NCBI RefSeq assembly: GCF_030382115.1
Contig: NZ_JAUDRJ010000003.1
Location: forward strand, 3,194,813 to 3,235,622
Origin: Nostoc sp. GT001
GTDB taxonomy: Bacteria > Cyanobacteriota > Cyanobacteriia > Cyanobacteriales > Nostocaceae
Length of the DNA stretch: 40,810 nucleotides
Direction: 5' to 3'
The notes below the pieces were generated by a model that made no database searches, was not told where the DNA came from, and was given only the letters and a program-made list of their open reading frames with translations. The translations under genes and the position numbers were made by a program. This document shows, piece after piece, positions 14,800 through 21,753 of this stretch; position 1 is the stretch's first letter, and every line of letters begins with the position of its first letter.

Positions 14800-16247
14800 T
14801 GTCCGCGTTTAACCCCAACTCACGCCAACTGACACCCCAGGAGTGGCAAGCGATCGCAAGCGATTCCATTGAGGACAATGGCTCTCAATACTTGATTATT
14901 GGCGGCATAGTGTTGGGGCTTTTTGCTGCGTCCGCTACTGGCTTCCCTCCCACGGGGTTGCTTGTCGTCGGTTGGGGGTTTTATTCAGCTTGGCAGCGTA
15001 CTAAGCAAGCCAATCGCAATGAGGTGGCAATCAATAATTACAAGTGTGTGGCCCACATCCTGGAGGGGGATAACTTTAGTGATTTCCGCAGCCAAGTAGG
15101 GGATGCAGAAGTATTGCGACAAATCCAATGGGCGACAGAGCGCGAATACAAACTGAGTAACGATGCACTCGATTTTCTTGAGCAGCGCGAGAGAGGGGGT
15201 TCCCTCACCGTCGGTGGTAGCCTCAACGCATTGGGATTACAAGACCCTTTCTCTACCTCACCAAGTGGAGCGGCTGCTATCTCGTCTCCCACAATCCAAG
15301 TACCACAAACCAATACCAGTTACTACACCCCTCCTAGCCGCCAAGAATTTGATGTGATGGGTGAGATGGTAGGCAAGGCAATAAAAAATCAGCTGATAGT
15401 CGGCATTCAGGGTGCAGGTAAGGGGATCGTGATTAGTAATGCTCTAGCAGCAGTACAAAAATATCATCCTAATCGTAAAATATTTGTAATCGATCCCAAA
15501 GGTAAAGCAGAGGAATCGGGTTACTGGGAAGGGCGCGCAGATTATCTAGAAAGGGCAAAAATTATCGAGATGGAACCCCACGAGGTTGTCGCGTGGGTCA
15601 AGGGGTGTTTTGATTTGTACATGAAAGTTCCAGGGGAATGCTTGCTTTTTTTAGATGAAGGCGCAGCTGTTGCTTCCTCATTCAAATCCACTAGAGGAGC
15701 GATGGCTTGGCTGAAAAACAAGATTGCTCATTTTGTGAGCTTGGGGGATGGGGATGGCAGAAATTTCTGGATGGCAGTTCAAAACGGTGATACTTCAGAT
15801 TTGGGTATAAGCGGGGGAATGCGTAGTCAACTCAACCCTTACGTGATTATCAACCCCCAACAAATGAGCGCCTACGAGTCAGTTATCAACCTTGAACTTT
15901 TACCCAAAGATAAAAAGCCAACTTCCGAGGCAATCAAAGAAATAGCCAAGCGCAGCCCTGTGGGACGCGCCCTTTTCCACGGGGCAATCAACGAGTGGCT
16001 ACCAATGCCAAAGATGGAAAATTATTCAGGCTTTGACCGCGATTCCCGCACCTTCATCAATCCTGCGAAGAACCAGACTGAGCTATTAATCCAGAAGTTG
16101 CAGCAAAGCAATAAAAACTCTCTTGACAGCTTTATTGCTGAGGATTTGGGCGTTCCCTTGGACAAAAAAGAGCGGATGAGGCAGGGGATACTAGAAGCGA
16201 TCGCCCTCCACAACCGCAACGACCTACTGCAAAAGTTCGCCTCCTGA
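14799..16247 (+). CDS. Two-TM P-loop ATPase (VirD4/FtsK/HerA-like)
   Basis: The chosen start, ATG 14799, overlaps the previous stop and gives 482 aa. Two membrane segments lie at about 31-63 (LIIGGIVLGLFAAS, then GLLVVGWGFYSAW). After a Ser/Pro-rich linker comes the P-loop domain: Walker A at 202-209 (GIQGAGKG), a strand with FVIDPKGK, and Walker B at 282-287 (LLFLDE). The layout of membrane anchor plus RecA-like ATPase is that of coupling proteins and DNA pumps, but no DNA-binding wing is recognised. It is the last gene of the operon and likely the motor of the complex. I cannot tell conjugation, defence or partition roles apart from sequence alone. Confidence 0.78.
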   Translation: MSAFNPNSRQLTPQEWQAIASDSIEDNGSQYLIIGGIVLGLFAASATGFPPTGLLVVGWGFYSAWQRTKQANRNEVAINNYKCVAHILEGDNFSDFRSQVGDAEVLRQIQWATEREYKLSNDALDFLEQRERGGSLTVGGSLNALGLQDPFSTSPSGAAAISSPTIQVPQTNTSYYTPPSRQEFDVMGEMVGKAIKNQLIVGIQGAGKGIVISNALAAVQKYHPNRKIFVIDPKGKAEESGYWEGRADYLERAKIIEMEPHEVVAWVKGCFDLYMKVPGECLLFLDEGAAVASSFKSTRGAMAWLKNKIAHFVSLGDGDGRNFWMAVQNGDTSDLGISGGMRSQLNPYVIINPQQMSAYESVINLELLPKDKKPTSEAIKEIAKRSPVGRALFHGAINEWLPMPKMENYSGFDRDSRTFINPAKNQTELLIQKLQQSNKNSLDSFIAEDLGVPLDKKERMRQGILEAIALHNRNDLLQKFAS

Positions 16248-16295
16248 TGTATCAATCCGCCTAACAAGATTTCGCTTTCTGCTTGGAGCGTACCT

Positions 16296-16541
16296 CTACC
16301 AAGGGAAATCTTCTTCCGTGGATGAACCCCACCAATCCGATGCCCAAAGAAAAGGGATGTTTGCAGCATTAGCTCCTTGATTGGTAGCCCCAACTATTAG
16401 CCAGCCTTGGGATTTGTAGTGAGCGATCGCTCTTTGAGATCCAGCAATAATCTCTTGATCGAGAGGATCTGAGATGAATTTTGCCCCTGATTTGGGGCGG
16501 CGAACAGTATTATCCAAATCCAGAATTAAAAGTTTCATCAA
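16296..16541 (-). pseudogene. Truncated HAD-superfamily phosphatase (polynucleotide 3'-phosphatase-like N-terminus)
   Basis: The frame (81 aa) keeps the HAD motif I (LLILDLDNTVR, with the DxD nucleophile) and the motif II region (GWLIVGATNQG). Related proteins run about twice as long and hold motifs III and IV after this point. Here the sequence ends in IPFLWASDWWGSSTEEDFPW, unlike the family, and only 48 bases separate the stop from the ATPase gene converging from the other strand. So the rest was lost, probably by a recombination junction here. Its ATG overlaps the ERF stop. Confidence 0.6.
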
Positions 16542-17236
16542 AAAACCGCCTTTGCTAAATCTCGCATTTCTTGAATAACTGCATCATATTTGTTGGGAGC
16601 GATCGCGGTCGTCGAATCATATCCAAATTTTGCAATTGCTCGTCTGACATCCTCATCACTAAGGTGAAGCTCATTGCGTGCGATCGCCCACAATCTTTTG
16701 GCTTGAGGTTCGGTAATTGTCTGGGTAGGACTCACGCCAGCCATATCGTGTAAAATAGAGCCTTCTTTATCCTTTCTAGGCTTCTGGGCTAACCCAGCCT
16801 CGATTTTTATCTCTTTGGCAACCTTGCGCTTGGTTTCCTCCCAATCTTGGCTATCTGGCTCCACTATTGTTACGTCTAACAAGCACAAAGTACTGTATCT
16901 GCGTCCATAACTGATTTTTGCCGCCAAATCTTTAGGATCGTTAAAGTCGGATGGTAGCAAAAACAGCGATTCTAGCTGTTCGCCGCTTTCGTGGCGGAGT
17001 GAGGAAATCAGGCAGTACCTACCTTCCACGAAGCCCATTTGATGAGCTACTGCCATTCCATGCTGCGAGAGAATTGGAGTAATGGCAGGCAGAATTTCTT
17101 CTAGTTCTGCATAAGTAAAGCTGATTTCCCTGCCTGTTTTGGCGAGGATTTTGACTGTGCGGTTAGCCAATATAGTCGGGATTTCTGCTTTAGCTTTGGC
17201 GAGGGCCGCATTAAGTTGGGGTGTTGGTTCATTCAT
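16538..17236 (-). CDS. ERF-family single-strand annealing protein
   Basis: The protein (232 aa) is an Essential Recombination Factor-type protein that anneals single-stranded DNA during phage recombination. Residues about 35-130 carry the ERF pattern: SFTYAELEEILPAITPIL, then SSLRHESGEQLESLFLLP, then AAKISYGRRYSTLCLLDV. The C-terminal part, about 175-228 (TEPQAKRLWAIARNELHLS), has the small helical module often attached to phage recombination proteins. It overlaps the upstream gene (17233) and the truncated HAD gene by ATGA each, so all three belong to one transcript. Confidence 0.85.
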   Translation of the reverse strand: MNEPTPQLNAALAKAKAEIPTILANRTVKILAKTGREISFTYAELEEILPAITPILSQHGMAVAHQMGFVEGRYCLISSLRHESGEQLESLFLLPSDFNDPKDLAAKISYGRRYSTLCLLDVTIVEPDSQDWEETKRKVAKEIKIEAGLAQKPRKDKEGSILHDMAGVSPTQTITEPQAKRLWAIARNELHLSDEDVRRAIAKFGYDSTTAIAPNKYDAVIQEMRDLAKAVF

Positions 17237-17811
17237 CCTGCTTGACCTTCACTTTCTGCTAGCTCATCCAACAACTTACTCATAAGGCAAATCGCAGCCT
17301 TTAGACTACTACCAAACTCCTCTGGATTGTGGATAAAATCGTGTCTATGAGCATAAACATCCTCTGCCAAGGCAAGACAGTCATCGAGAGTGCCAGCAGC
17401 TTGTTCAAGCGTCATTTGTTCCGGCTCTGGCTCTACAGCAGAATCCCTGATTTTTCCCAATTCAATTAACAAGAGATTTAGAAAACCATCAGTCTTGCCA
17501 CCACACAAGAAATCGCTATTTCTTTGAAGTTGCCAATCTTGATAGCTGCCGCCCCATCTAGATATTGTTAGTTTTTCGCCCTTGTATACAAATTCTGCAA
17601 AAACGTAGACTGGTGACTGGTACACCGCGCAGATATTGATTCCCAGTTCTTTTTGTAAGTTCGGAGAAATCATCACATCAAAGTCAGAACGAAATTCAAG
17701 GATCGCTTCCTCAATTTCTTGTTGCTCTTGAAGCTTTTTCGCCTCAAATTCTGCTTTTATCTTGGCTTGATACTCGCCATAAACCTCATCAATCAGTTGT
17801 TCTAAATTCAT
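17233..17811 (-). CDS. Hypothetical protein upstream of ERF
   Basis: The protein (192 aa) begins with a coiled-coil-like N-terminus (IDEVYGEYQAKIKAEFEAKK, about 7-60), followed by a strand-rich middle (NICAVYQSPVYVFAEFVYKG) and a helical end (LKAAICLMSKLLDELAES). No known domain is recognised. Its ATGA overlap with the ERF start suggests a shared role in element DNA metabolism. A phage nuclease-partner or ssDNA-binding function would be a guess. Confidence 0.6.
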   Translation of the reverse strand: MNLEQLIDEVYGEYQAKIKAEFEAKKLQEQQEIEEAILEFRSDFDVMISPNLQKELGINICAVYQSPVYVFAEFVYKGEKLTISRWGGSYQDWQLQRNSDFLCGGKTDGFLNLLLIELGKIRDSAVEPEPEQMTLEQAAGTLDDCLALAEDVYAHRHDFIHNPEEFGSSLKAAICLMSKLLDELAESEGQAG

Positions 17812-17888
17812 TTTTTACCCCTTTTTTGGATGAACAAGCTTTATGAAAATTTAGGGGCAATTTACGCTCCCAATAAACTTAATTTTAC

Positions 17889-18116
17889 TTACCGCCTGCC
17901 ACCGCCTTTATATGGCACATCCTCACCATCGCTGGACGGAGATGAAGGAGTTTGAGCAGCTACAGATGGGCGAGGCACTTGCAAGGCTAACCGAATCAAT
18001 CGCGTTGGGTCTTTGATAGGAGAAAAAGCGATGCCAAAGGCTGGCTGCGCTAACGCAGTAGGTGCAAAGGTAGCGGTAGATATTGTCAGTACAATGAAAC
18101 TTGAGATAAACTTCAT
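17889..18116 (-). CDS. Small secreted protein
   Basis: ATG 18116 is chosen because AAGGA lies about 9 bases upstream; ATG 18125 would sit directly on it. The product (75 aa) starts with a clear signal peptide (MKFISSFIVLTISTATFAP, cleavage after TALA), leaving about 50 mature residues ending in a Gly/Arg-rich tail (YKGGGRR). No family is recognised. It lies between the ERF block and the SWIM-domain gene. The rest of the gap up to 18241 holds no gene. Confidence 0.5.
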   Translation of the reverse strand: MKFISSFIVLTISTATFAPTALAQPAFGIAFSPIKDPTRLIRLALQVPRPSVAAQTPSSPSSDGEDVPYKGGGRR

Positions 18117-18241
18117 GGTGTTCATTCCTTGTGTGGGTGGACAGGTGTGATCGCTGTTTCTTGACGGAGAGGGCGATCGCATTTAACTAGGTGGTCAACT
18201 GCAATGGGTGCAGATGTCTAAAACTTTTCAATAAACGTAGA

Positions 18242-19285
18242 TTAAGCTACTTGGCAGATAATCTGAAACTCACCGATAACATCATCGTTGTCCATCAGAT
18301 AGAATTGCTGGTCAAGCAAGGTTTTTATGGTTGCCTGACGCACTTCAACGCCTGCATCGTAGGCAACAAAACTGTTTTTTTCGTAAGAATACAAAATTAG
18401 ATTTTTCCGGTCTTCTTCAAGCGAGGCTTGCTCTACTAAACTGGGTTTCAGGAAATTCTCTACTGCTATCTGATGCTTGCACTTTGTCCCTCGATGACGA
18501 CAATCAGCACACCCGCACCGTGAGTTTGGATCTTGATGCTTTGGGCGGACAGTGTAGCGGTTTTGGTTGGTGGAGTTCTCCACCACAAATTCGTCGCCCT
18601 GCTGTTCAAGCACAGTGATTGCTTGGGCGCGTGGGGAACGTACTGCTGATTCCAACTTTTGCTTTTCTTGTATCTTTGCAACAGCTACAATTGTCTCTTT
18701 AATCATTGCTCCAAAGTCTTCTATCAGTCGCACGCCTGTAAGGTTGGATTTGTAGCCGCCACTAACTCCAACAATTAGGATTTGGATGTCATCAACAACC
18801 GCCTCCCATACACCCCCGCGTATGGTCTGCCCGATTTTTTCAAATGCGATCGCTTCCGAGTCACATTGCTTTGGCATTGAGGAAGCATCACGCAATCCGC
18901 GATCGTATCCACTGCGATAGCAAGGATCTATTGATTGCATTTCTAGCCCGTTGGTAGCGTCCTGATAGCCCTGCTGATTGTTTTGTAATCGTTGTAAATC
19001 GGGCGCAATTTCCTCTGCCTGCTCCTCAACAAATGCTTCGAGTTCAGCCTGAGCAACATCTTGCGACTCGAAAATACTCGCTACCGCAACGCTTACATCT
19101 ATCTGGCGGAATCCGCCAGATAGCTTTTCAACCTGCGATTTTTGATACTCAACGATCGCATTAGCCCAGACATCTTTATTGCGTTTGTCACCTTCTGGAG
19201 CAACGCCTAACGAAAACGCGATCGCTTTGATTTCACCTAACTTGAGTTCTTGAAGCTGTTGAACAGTGTAGATTGAGTGTGTCAT
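18242..19285 (-). CDS. SWIM zinc-finger domain protein
   Basis: The start chosen is ATG 19285; the frame is open 40 codons further upstream, but that part looks non-coding. The product has 347 aa. An N-terminal helical module (about 3-45, TVQQLQELKLGEIKAIAFSL) is followed by an acidic linker. A SWIM zinc-binding motif lies in the C-terminal third (CGCADCRHRGTKCKHQIAV, the CxCx(n)CxH pattern), a domain that binds DNA or partner proteins. Residues LSGGFRQI near 54-61 are encoded by dispersed hairpin copy 3, inserted in frame. It is the first gene of the minus-strand block and is divergent to the RHH gene. Confidence 0.75.
   Translation of the reverse strand: MTHSIYTVQQLQELKLGEIKAIAFSLGVAPEGDKRNKDVWANAIVEYQKSQVEKLSGGFRQIDVSVAVASIFESQDVAQAELEAFVEEQAEEIAPDLQRLQNNQQGYQDATNGLEMQSIDPCYRSGYDRGLRDASSMPKQCDSEAIAFEKIGQTIRGGVWEAVVDDIQILIVGVSGGYKSNLTGVRLIEDFGAMIKETIVAVAKIQEKQKLESAVRSPRAQAITVLEQQGDEFVVENSTNQNRYTVRPKHQDPNSRCGCADCRHRGTKCKHQIAVENFLKPSLVEQASLEEDRKNLILYSYEKNSFVAYDAGVEVRQATIKTLLDQQFYLMDNDDVIGEFQIICQVA
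19099..19123. repeat. Dispersed hairpin repeat, copy 3 (inside the SWIM gene)
   Basis: CTATCTGGCGG / CCGCCAGATAG with loop AAT, identical to copy 1. It adds LSGGFRQI in frame to the SWIM protein without breaking it. Confidence 0.9.
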
Positions 19286-19382
19286 TATGGTTTGTACCTG
19301 ATGTTCGTATTTAGGGTTCCAAAAGGGCGATTCGCTGACGTTTGCGAGACTGGAGCGATCGCCTTTTTGGTGGCATGAATCT

Positions 19383-19480
19383 AATGTAATGCATTTGCAG
19401 TGCAATTGTCAATAATTGCATGACAAAATTCCCAAAGCCTAGTTATATAGCTATAATCAAGCCAAGGTAATGCAATGCAA
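19383..19480 (+). promoter_or_regulatory. Promoter region of the RHH gene with ATTGCA/TGCAAT motifs
   Basis: TATAAT (19452-19457) lies inside the near-palindrome TTATATAGCTATAA. Around it, ATTGCA/TGCAAT hexamers occur several times between 19387 and 19480, including TGCAATGCA at about 19471. The same TGCAATGCA sits in a second promoter at 19872. A regulator such as the RHH protein encoded in between could bind both (inference). The ribosome site is ACGGAG-like and lies within the early codons, so initiation at 19486 may be weak. Confidence 0.4.
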
Positions 19481-19485
19481 AAAAT

Positions 19486-19749
19486 ATGAAGCTAACGGAG
19501 CAAATGACTTTTCGCACGACAGAAGAAATTTTGTCAGCTATCAAAAAGCTAGCCAAGAACTCTGACAAAAGCGTTTCTCAGATAATCAATGATCTACTGG
19601 CAGCAGCCTTGGGAATTGACGATGAAAGTAAAGATGGAAGCGACGAGCTTGACAGAATACGCCAGGAAATGCGCCAGGAAATACAGCAAGTGCGGACAGA
19701 ACTTGAACAGCTATTTTTCCAAAAACAGCAGGAAGCGCTAAAAAAATAG
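19486..19749 (+). CDS. Ribbon-helix-helix (CopG-like) protein; likely -1 frameshift extension to 19850
   Basis: The zero-frame product (87 aa) has a CopG/Arc-type N-terminus: the strand MTFRTTEEILSAIKKLA, then helices SVSQIINDLLAAALGI, then a charged coiled coil (RQEMRQEIQQVRTELEQL). The frame stops at TAG 19747 just after a run of seven As. In the -1 frame the coiled coil goes on (KIESLREENQSLRQQRDRIL, then KMLKEDPP...) for 34 more residues, ending in a TAA at 19848 inside the gene's terminator. The slippery site and downstream stem-loop are listed separately. The longer form (121 aa) would have a stronger oligomerisation coil. A simple indel in the A-run is the alternative. Confidence 0.8.
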   Translation: MKLTEQMTFRTTEEILSAIKKLAKNSDKSVSQIINDLLAAALGIDDESKDGSDELDRIRQEMRQEIQQVRTELEQLFFQKQQEALKK

Positions 19750-19782
19750 AGAGCCTGAGAGAAGAAAATCAATCTCTCAGGC
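19740..19782 (+). promoter_or_regulatory. Candidate -1 programmed frameshift signal
   Basis: The slippery heptamer A AAA AAA lies at 19740-19746, in the correct phase (zero-frame CTA AAA AAA TAG). Six bases later a perfect 10-bp stem GCCTGAGAGA (19753-19762) / TCTCTCAGGC (19773-19782) with a 10-base loop begins. A purine run AGGAAG at 19730-19735 could act as upstream stimulator. A -1 shift continues an uninterrupted coiled coil to TAA 19848. Confidence 0.65.
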
Positions 19783-19818
19783 AGCAGCGTGATCGCATTT
19801 TAAAAATGCTTAAAGAAG

Positions 19819-19856
19819 ACCCGCCTTCGTCAAACGACAAGGCGGGTTAATTTTTC
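19819..19856 (+). terminator. Rho-independent terminator of the RHH gene
   Basis: ACCCGCCTTCGTC and GACAAGGCGGGT pair (one unpaired base) around AAAC, followed by TTAATTTTT. The stop of the -1 frame (19848-19850) falls within its 3' arm, so the extended reading frame ends with the transcript. Confidence 0.8.
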
Positions 19857-19871
19857 TAAATCTATTAACCA

Positions 19872-19899
19872 TTGCACTCTAATTGCAATGCACTATAAT
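19872..19899 (+). promoter_or_regulatory. Sigma-70-type promoter ahead of the 20140 gene
   Basis: TTGCAC (19872-19877), 16 bases, then TATAAT (19894-19899). TGCAATGCA fills the spacer, matching the motif in the RHH promoter region. The following 240 bases to 20139 hold no gene, only two dispersed repeats. Confidence 0.5.
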
Positions 19900-20039
19900 C
19901 AGTCTAACAGCGAATAGCAAATGTCATCACTCATGCGCTATTCCTCTACTGACATAAGCAAGAGAAACAAGTACCTAGCTGGGTAGTCGCAAGACATTAC
20001 GTAAAAGTCGCCCTGGTTAGGAGATACTCTTTGCACCAA

Positions 20040-20070
20040 ATTCTATCTGGCGGATTCCGCCAGATAGAAT
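20040..20070. repeat. Dispersed hairpin repeat, copy 4
   Basis: A 14-bp stem ATTCTATCTGGCGG / CCGCCAGATAGAAT with loop ATT (the reverse orientation of copies 1-3). The outer pairs differ from the other copies but stay paired, so the hairpin, not just the sequence, is kept. Confidence 0.9.
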
Positions 20071-20093
20071 CACTGGACTGGGGAAAACTAAAC

Positions 20094-20134
20094 GGCAGTT
20101 GCTCATGCGGGAAACCCCCTCTTACCGCACTGCC
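20094..20134 (+). repeat. Dispersed repeat (family GCAGTTGCTC...GACCGCACTGC), copy C
   Basis: GGCAGTTGCTCATG, then CGGGAAACCCCC, then ACCGCACTGCC. It lies 23 bases after hairpin copy 4 and 5 bases before the ATG at 20140, so it occupies the place of the ribosome site. Confidence 0.8.
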
Positions 20135-20139
20135 TTCCC

Positions 20140-21048
20140 ATGCTCACCGAATACAACTCCCAAGACGCCCAACGCTTACATACGGCAAAGCTTGCTCGAT
20201 TTCAAACTTTTGTCCTTACTGACCTCAATATCACAGTCAATGAAGACTGCCTCATCTTCCGAGGCGCTGATCCTAACATTGTCATCGCCCAATCCAATAG
20301 CTTGATACAGCAAGCTGCCATCATCCTCGGCACTTCCAAACTGAAAATATACGACACTGCCAGCAACCTGTTACTTGCGGCTGAACTAAAATCAGAGGAA
20401 ATACATAAAAGCGAGGAAGCTATGACAGTAGCAACAGTTTCCAGATCGGTAGAGTTTGATTTAGCTCCAACTCAAGAAATGCCCAACGTGGTGCCCTGGA
20501 ATCGGATTACCTCAATCACTGGCGAAACAGAAGAGGAACTGCGACTTCGCCTTCAGGCATTGGGCACACCCTTTTACTGGAGCGATGATTCATGGGCAGT
20601 AGCTCATGAAACGGCATCTCAACTAGTGATTCACTTTCGCATGGAGCAGGGGCGGCATGAGGCAGCAACATTGCTGACCGAAGAGCAGACTAACGGACGT
20701 AAGCAAGAGCCAAAAGCTAAAACTGATAACGGTAGCGTGAGCAACGCAGAACCGTCAAAGCCCGAATTTCAGCCACTTAAGAGAGGTGTTACGCCAACAC
20801 TCGAAAAATACCTCACTTTCGCTGGTGACACCGAGTCAAAAAGAGCAGAAATTTTGGGCGACATCGCCCAGGAAAACACCAAGGGTAAGCGTCACTTGAC
20901 CAAAATTGTTAACTCCTATCCGCCAGATATGGAAAAACCCACACGTGGAGAATTTCAAGTTGCTGCTAAAAAGTTGATGGCGAAGAGAGCCAAACAACTT
21001 ACAAGTGTTGCTGAAACTTCTGAAACAGAAGAAGCGGTAGCAGAATAA
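20140..21048 (+). CDS. Hypothetical protein at the right end of the element
   Basis: The protein (302 aa) has three parts: a mixed N-terminal domain (about 1-95), a second domain (about 110-185, VPWNRITSITGETEEELRLRLQAL, then PFYWSDDSWAVA) that looks like a small helical DNA-binding unit, and a basic C-terminal tail (about 210-290, TKGKRHLTKIVNSYPPD, AKKLMAKRAKQL). No family is recognised. There is no ribosome site because a dispersed repeat abuts the start; translation may depend on another start. It is the last gene before the tRNA fragment, often the site of an element replication or excision gene. Confidence 0.6.
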   Translation: MLTEYNSQDAQRLHTAKLARFQTFVLTDLNITVNEDCLIFRGADPNIVIAQSNSLIQQAAIILGTSKLKIYDTASNLLLAAELKSEEIHKSEEAMTVATVSRSVEFDLAPTQEMPNVVPWNRITSITGETEEELRLRLQALGTPFYWSDDSWAVAHETASQLVIHFRMEQGRHEAATLLTEEQTNGRKQEPKAKTDNGSVSNAEPSKPEFQPLKRGVTPTLEKYLTFAGDTESKRAEILGDIAQENTKGKRHLTKIVNSYPPDMEKPTRGEFQVAAKKLMAKRAKQLTSVAETSETEEAVAE

Positions 21049-21133
21049 TTGTCAAATTAGCTCAAAATTAGCTCAGTGAATTTTTACACTTTCTAGAAGC
21101 TATGCAGACAATACATTTTAGATTTTTACACTA

Positions 21134-21179
21134 CTGCCTTACAAGCAGGATGTCATCAGTTCGAGTCTGGTACTGCCCA
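21134..21179 (+). other. 3' fragment of a tRNA-Val(UAC) gene: right attachment site of the element
   Basis: The sequence has the anticodon arm CTGC-CTTACAA-GCAG (anticodon TAC), a variable loop, a T arm (ATCAG TTCGAGT CTGGT) and the 3' acceptor strand ACTGCCC plus A. No D arm or 5' acceptor strand lies upstream, so this is not a functional gene. A 3' half left at an element end is the usual result of tyrosine-recombinase integration into a tRNA. A normal tRNA terminator follows at 21191, so the chromosome starts here. Confidence 0.8.
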
Positions 21180-21190
21180 TTCAGTAAATT

Positions 21191-21229
21191 AAGGCTAGAG
21201 ACAGCTTAAATGCAGTTTCTAGCCTTTTT
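21191..21229 (+). terminator. Original terminator of the tRNA-Val gene
   Basis: AAGGCTAGA (21191-21199) and TCTAGCCTT (21218-21226) pair over 9 bp and lead into TTTTT. It lies 11 bases past the tRNA 3' end, the normal layout of a single tRNA gene. Confidence 0.75.
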
Positions 21230-21249
21230 AGATTTGTGGTATTCCTTAA

Positions 21250-21753
21250 TTATGGCAGAGGACGCTGACGAATCTGATCGCGCTCTAATACCGTGAACTG
21301 CTCCTCAAATTGCAATCCTTCTATCTCTAGTAAGGACTTGAGTGAAAATAAAGTACCAATAAACCGAGTTTCGACTGCGCTCAACTCTCGACATCTGAGG
21401 GTTGAGCGCAGCGATGCACTGAGCGCAATCGAAGGTCGAAACCCTCCTGGCTGGGACACTATTAACCCGCAGATCCCTAAATTTAACAATAGTGTGGCTG
21501 GCTCCTCTGGAATATGGGGGCGAAACCGCAGATAAATCACACCCGTTGGTGATGGTAATCTTAAGCGATAGATGAGTTCGCCATAGTCGCGATAAAACCT
21601 TAAAATCACCCGTTGCTCATTAGCGGCACGATTCAAAACCTCGGTATCTTCAATACCTGGACAATCCTCTGTCACCGAGGCAACATCATAGCCCGCTTGC
21701 CGTAGCAGCCGCACACTGGGAAGTGGAAAGTTCTCATTCGCCAGAAACCGCAT
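21250..21753 (-). CDS. DUF5615 PIN-like toxin, probably inactive
   Basis: The protein (167 aa) is the toxin half of a DUF433/DUF5615 toxin-antitoxin pair, a presumed ribonuclease of the PIN fold. The N-terminus fits the family (MRFLANENFPLPSVRLLRQA, then CPGIEDTEVLNRAA). Where relatives have FDRDYGEL, this one has FYRDYGEL, so the first Asp of the active-site pair is Tyr (TAT for GAT). Residues about 104-128 (SIALSASLRSTLRCRELSAV) come from a dispersed repeat at 21368-21442 inserted in frame. Both changes suggest a dead or dying toxin. It overlaps its antitoxin by one base. Confidence 0.8.
   Translation of the reverse strand: MRFLANENFPLPSVRLLRQAGYDVASVTEDCPGIEDTEVLNRAANEQRVILRFYRDYGELIYRLRLPSPTGVIYLRFRPHIPEEPATLLLNLGICGLIVSQPGGFRPSIALSASLRSTLRCRELSAVETRFIGTLFSLKSLLEIEGLQFEEQFTVLERDQIRQRPLP
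21368..21442. repeat. Dispersed repeat inside the DUF5615 gene
   Basis: GTTTCGACTGCGCTCAA and its degenerate inverse (TGAGCGCAATCGAAGGTCGAAAC) flank a second inverted pair around GTTGAGCGCAG. It is one of the TTCGACTGCGCTCAA-type repeats common in Nostoc genomes, and keeps the reading frame open. Confidence 0.7.

Noticed and set aside
16022..16393. 123-aa minus-strand frame
   Set aside because: Mostly antisense to the ATPase; considered as the continuation of the HAD gene in another frame, but it shows no HAD motif III or IV.
21100..21185. Complete tRNA gene
   Set aside because: No 5' acceptor strand or D arm upstream; only the 3' part is present.
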